64,000 nt of DNA from Cloacimonetes bacterium UBA5284 (GTDB taxonomy: Bacteria; Cloacimonadota; Cloacimonadia; Cloacimonadales; Cloacimonadaceae). The notes beneath the pieces are model-generated. The model searched no databases, was not told the origin of the DNA, and saw nothing but the letters and a program-made list of their open reading frames with translations. The translations under genes and the position numbers were made by a program. Positions 61,338 through 64,000 of the stretch are shown piece after piece; position 1 is the stretch's first letter; each line of letters starts with the position of its first letter. The stretch covers positions 1 to 64,000 of the forward strand of contig DHSO01000024.1 in the NCBI GenBank assembly GCA_002410505.1, in the 5' to 3' direction.

Positions 61338-62344
61338 TATTCATCCATATAGCCAGTAATTCTGTTTAAAGTATCTTGGGGCAATATCTGTCTCATGCAA
61401 TTGTGATGCTTCAAAGGACATTTTTGTGGGCCATGACTGCTGCAGGGACGGCAATCCAGATTCGTCTCGAACACTACGTCCTTTTCCCGGTAAGGATAGT
61501 AGCCGATGCGTTGCACGGTTGGCCCAAAGAAGGCAAACACTCTCACCCGCATGGCGTTGGCGATGTGCAGGGCACCACTATCGTTACAGATCATTGCCTC
61601 ACAGCGGGATATCGCAGCTGCGCTCTGCAGCAGATTGGTCTTTCCTGTCAGATTTAGCAGATGATGATTTGAGACACTGTCCTCAATGCGATCGCACTTC
61701 TCTTTATCATCCGGACCGCCGATGATCACGATCCCAAAGCCCTGCTCCAAAAAGCCGCGAACCAAGTGCTCGTAGTATTCAAGCGGCCAGCATTTGGTAG
61801 CCCACATCGATCCGGGCGCAATGGCAAGAACTCGCAGTCCCGCCAGAGGAAGCATCAATTCATCGCTGTATCGATAATCTTCCGCAGAGGGAAACAGCTC
61901 GCTTTGCATGTCAAAGCTTCTATTTGTTAGCAATTTCAGCAGGCTCAAGTTTTTATTGATCTTGTGTATCCCTTTGGGATGCGCTGTTTTCAATGTCAGC
62001 AGCCGGGGCATTGTCCCGCGGTCAAAGCCCAGGCGAACCGGGATTCGGGCCAGATACAGCAGCAGATGCGTCCTGCCGGAACTGTGCGGGGAAATCGCCA
62101 TCTCATAATCCATTGCTTTTAGCTGTCGCACCATCTGCGCCATACTTTTCAGCGGAGATTTACGTTTGGGATACACCAGCACCCGGCTCAGATGAGGGTT
62201 ATTTTCCAGAAGCTTTGCCGCCCCGGGTACCACCAGAACGTCGATCTCTGCCTCCGGATACAGCTCGCTTACTGCCCGGATCAGTGGCGTTACCAAAATC
62301 ACATCGCCGATGAAGGCGGTTTGTACGATCAAGATTCTTTTCAT
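61337..62344 (-). CDS. Glycosyltransferase family 9 (LPS heptosyltransferase-like)
   Basis: The 335-residue protein follows the GT9 pattern: ILIVQTAFIGDVILVTPLIR near 4-23, LAIAPGSMWATKCWPLEYYE near 179-198, ICNDSGALHIANAMRVRVFA near 263-282 and FGPTVQRIGY near 285. It would transfer ADP-heptose or a related sugar to the LPS core. CRPCSSHGPQKCPLKHHNCM near the C-terminus is a Cys-rich stretch also seen in other GT9 proteins. It overlaps GT4 by four bases and the ATP-grasp gene by one. Confidence 0.92.
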   Translation of the reverse strand: MKRILIVQTAFIGDVILVTPLIRAVSELYPEAEIDVLVVPGAAKLLENNPHLSRVLVYPKRKSPLKSMAQMVRQLKAMDYEMAISPHSSGRTHLLLYLARIPVRLGFDRGTMPRLLTLKTAHPKGIHKINKNLSLLKLLTNRSFDMQSELFPSAEDYRYSDELMLPLAGLRVLAIAPGSMWATKCWPLEYYEHLVRGFLEQGFGIVIIGGPDDKEKCDRIEDSVSNHHLLNLTGKTNLLQSAAAISRCEAMICNDSGALHIANAMRVRVFAFFGPTVQRIGYYPYREKDVVFETNLDCRPCSSHGPQKCPLKHHNCMRQILPQDTLNRITGYMDE

Positions 62345-63435
62345 AGCAGCTTTTTATACAATTCCAGATTCATTTGTGTCATCCGCTCTTTGCTGAAGTG
62401 CTTTCCCCGGCTCAGCGCGCCCTCGCCCAGCCTTTTCCTCAAATCAGGATCCTCTGCCAGCTTCAGCATCGCCTCTGCCAAAGCCTCGGGATTACGCTTC
62501 TCTACCAGTAACCCGCTGATGCCGGGCTCGATCATCTCCGGAATGCCACCGGCTTTTGTACCGATTATTGGCAATCCCACACTCATCGCGTCCAACACAG
62601 AAGTTCCCAGCCCTTCCTTTTTGGACGCCAGCACAAAGATGTCGAATGCCTTCAAAAAGCCACCAACCTCTTTTTGCATACCGGCAAAGCAGATCTTGTC
62701 GCCTATGCCCAGTTCTTGCGCCAATTCTTTCATGACCGGCAGTCTTTCACCATCGCCCACCGCCATAAAGTGCAGCTTGGGATTCCGAGAAAGCGCTTTT
62801 GCTGCGGCGCGAATATAGTTCTGATAGTCTTTATGGAAAACGAAAGCGGCAATAGTGCCGATCAAAACGCTATCCGGTGGAATCTGCCATTTCTCCCTGA
62901 AATCAACAGGCACCCGGTCATTTCCAAAACGATGGACATCTACCCCACTGTGGATCAGATGTATTTTCTGAGCTGCCACGCCATCGTTCAAAAGTACTCT
63001 GCGGATATTTTCGGAGATCGCCACCACAGCGTCTGTGGCTCTCCCCATATATTTGAAGCGGGACAAGAGATTGGTGGATACAGGAAAATCTACTCTGCGC
63101 GCCGCCACGATCTTTATGGATGGAATAAAGAGCTTTGCCAGGATGCCCCAGCCCAGAGCGTGAGAGCTGTGCAGATGCAGGATGTTGATATGCTCTGCCC
63201 AAGCGTAGCATGCCAAACGAAACGCGGCAAAGACATCAAGCTCTCCCAAAAAAGACAAAGGTTTTACCGGCAAGCCATCCCGGTTCAACCGTGCTTGCAT
63301 CTCAGCACCCTTGCGGCACACAAAATCGCTGTGAACGCCCAATTCGCACAAGCCTTGATGCAGATAGTATGCCTGCTGCTGACCTCCCCGCCAACCGCGT
63401 TCAGTATCTACGTGCAATACTCGAATTTCTTTCAT
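62341..63435 (-). CDS. Glycosyltransferase family 4
   Basis: The 364-residue GT-B enzyme shows VLHVDTERGWRGGQQQAYYL near 5-24, VAARRVDFPVSTN near 110 and IHSGVDVHRFGNDR near 165. The donor-binding EX7E region lies at LASKKEGLGTSVLDAMSVGL near 270-289, with GGIPEMIEPGISGLLV near 296. It would extend the LPS core or a surface glycan. The ATG at 63435 overlaps the upstream GT2 stop (ATGA); the open frame extends further but without a ribosome site. Confidence 0.92.
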   Translation of the reverse strand: MKEIRVLHVDTERGWRGGQQQAYYLHQGLCELGVHSDFVCRKGAEMQARLNRDGLPVKPLSFLGELDVFAAFRLACYAWAEHINILHLHSSHALGWGILAKLFIPSIKIVAARRVDFPVSTNLLSRFKYMGRATDAVVAISENIRRVLLNDGVAAQKIHLIHSGVDVHRFGNDRVPVDFREKWQIPPDSVLIGTIAAFVFHKDYQNYIRAAAKALSRNPKLHFMAVGDGERLPVMKELAQELGIGDKICFAGMQKEVGGFLKAFDIFVLASKKEGLGTSVLDAMSVGLPIIGTKAGGIPEMIEPGISGLLVEKRNPEALAEAMLKLAEDPDLRKRLGEGALSRGKHFSKERMTQMNLELYKKLL

Positions 63436-64000
63436 TGGCGATATTTGTGCCATATTCCCCGGGCAGAATTTTTGCATAATAGATAGCCATGATAGCCATC
63501 TAGAAAACCCAGCTTCAGAATATACATCTTCACAAACTTATGTGTAGCCCTCAGTGCTGCTGACAGCATATTCTCACGAGGAGCATGCGCCAGAGCGCCA
63601 TACAGTTTCATCTTTTTGAGATGACTTTCCACCGTGGGATAGGTGAGATGATGAATCAGGGCTTTGCAGGTGGCCCGTTCCTGACTCACCCTGATCCCTT
63701 CATGCACCGGCAAGTCGTTGAATCCGCCAAATTTGCGGTTAAAAAGCCGCAAGGGCGCGTCATTTTGCCAGCCGCAAAAGCGGATAGCTTTGCCCAGGTA
63801 GTAACTGCGGCGTTTGATGTGCCAGGCCTTAGCCTCAAAATCCCGCTTTCGCAAAGCGATCAGTTCTTCTATCAATTCCGGACTCAGGCGTTCATCGGCA
63901 TCAATGGAAAGTATCCAGTCATTTGCTGCCAGGCTTACCGCGTGTCCTTTGGCTTTTCCAAAACCTTCCCAGCATTCCAGTCTCGCTACTTTTGCTCCCA
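63432..64000 (-). CDS. Glycosyltransferase family 2, LPS core type, cut by the window edge
   Basis: The frame is open to base 64000, so the N-terminus lies outside the window; 188 residues are visible. The donor/metal motif is in ANDWILSIDADERLSPEL, followed by basic and aromatic segments KAWHIKRRSYYLGKAIRFCG and LFNRKFGGFNDLPVHEGIRV. It resembles the WaaE/KdtX beta-1,4-glucosyltransferase group. Its TGA overlaps the GT4 ATG. Confidence 0.85.
   Translation of the reverse strand, partial: GAKVARLECWEGFGKAKGHAVSLAANDWILSIDADERLSPELIEELIALRKRDFEAKAWHIKRRSYYLGKAIRFCGWQNDAPLRLFNRKFGGFNDLPVHEGIRVSQERATCKALIHHLTYPTVESHLKKMKLYGALAHAPRENMLSAALRATHKFVKMYILKLGFLDGYHGYLLCKNSARGIWHKYRQ

Overview
The window looks like a chromosomal segment of an anaerobic, Gram-negative, fermentative bacterium of the FCB group, most likely Candidatus Cloacimonadota (Cloacimonas/Syntrophosphaera-like). 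The grounds are: three large secreted proteins that end in FlgD/T9SS-type C-terminal sorting domains, a gingipain-like C25 protein, a six-gene Rnf complex next to an aldehyde:ferredoxin oxidoreductase and an acyl-CoA dehydrogenase, LPS-type glycosyltransferases and an RND/TolC tripartite pump. This assignment is inference from gene content; there is no rRNA in the window. No phage, insertion sequence, plasmid origin or CRISPR array was seen.

Layout. 1-7.8 kb (minus strand): a lipoprotein endonuclease/phosphatase, a C25-like secreted protein, a predicted outer-membrane protein and a nucleoside-diphosphate-sugar epimerase. 7.85-8.03 kb: tRNA-Val(TAC) and tRNA-Pro(TGG). 8.3-15.2 kb: a TetR-TolC-adaptor-RND efflux operon that continues into a DUF3332 protein and a NifU-like scaffold. 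15.5-21.5 kb: Lon protease, a polysaccharide-deacetylase-like protein, PlsC and a sorting-domain protein. 21.8-25.1 kb: a two-gene unit of a duplicated DUF1538 membrane protein and a protein with three PII-like modules. 25.2-32.6 kb: adk-trkH-trkA-PAS-rluA-ribBA-TPM-membrane protein, tightly packed. 32.6-36 kb: acpS, ogt and the ribosomal/tRNA operon rpsP-khpA-rimM-trmD-rplS. 36-41.8 kb: asparagine synthetase with a LEA-like lipoprotein, rsmI with a HAD hydrolase, and kbl.

Plus-strand block, 42-57.2 kb: a CapA-like secreted protein, an intergenic region with a 49-nt near-perfect palindrome and a response-regulator remnant, then acyl-CoA dehydrogenase, PAS, queH, a deoxyhypusine-synthase-like protein and AOR, followed by rnfCDGEAB. 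This block would link acyl-CoA and aldehyde/acid oxidation to ferredoxin and a membrane ion gradient. A UDP-sugar epimerase follows a highly structured intergenic region.

57.2-64 kb: a disrupted GxxExxxY gene lies between inverted arrays of CACGAAA-type repeats that supply the last codons of both flanking genes. Beyond it lies a minus-strand operon in which every junction overlaps by 1-4 bp: GT2 (cut by the window edge), GT4, GT9, an ATP-grasp protein, a CDP-glycerol transferase-like protein, TatD and TcdA.

The observations most worth following up are the triple-PII/DUF1538 pair, the repeat-bracketed GxxExxxY cassette, the RND pump that lacks the TM4 aspartates, the palindrome at 45.2 kb and the multi-helix RNA-like element at 55.94 kb.
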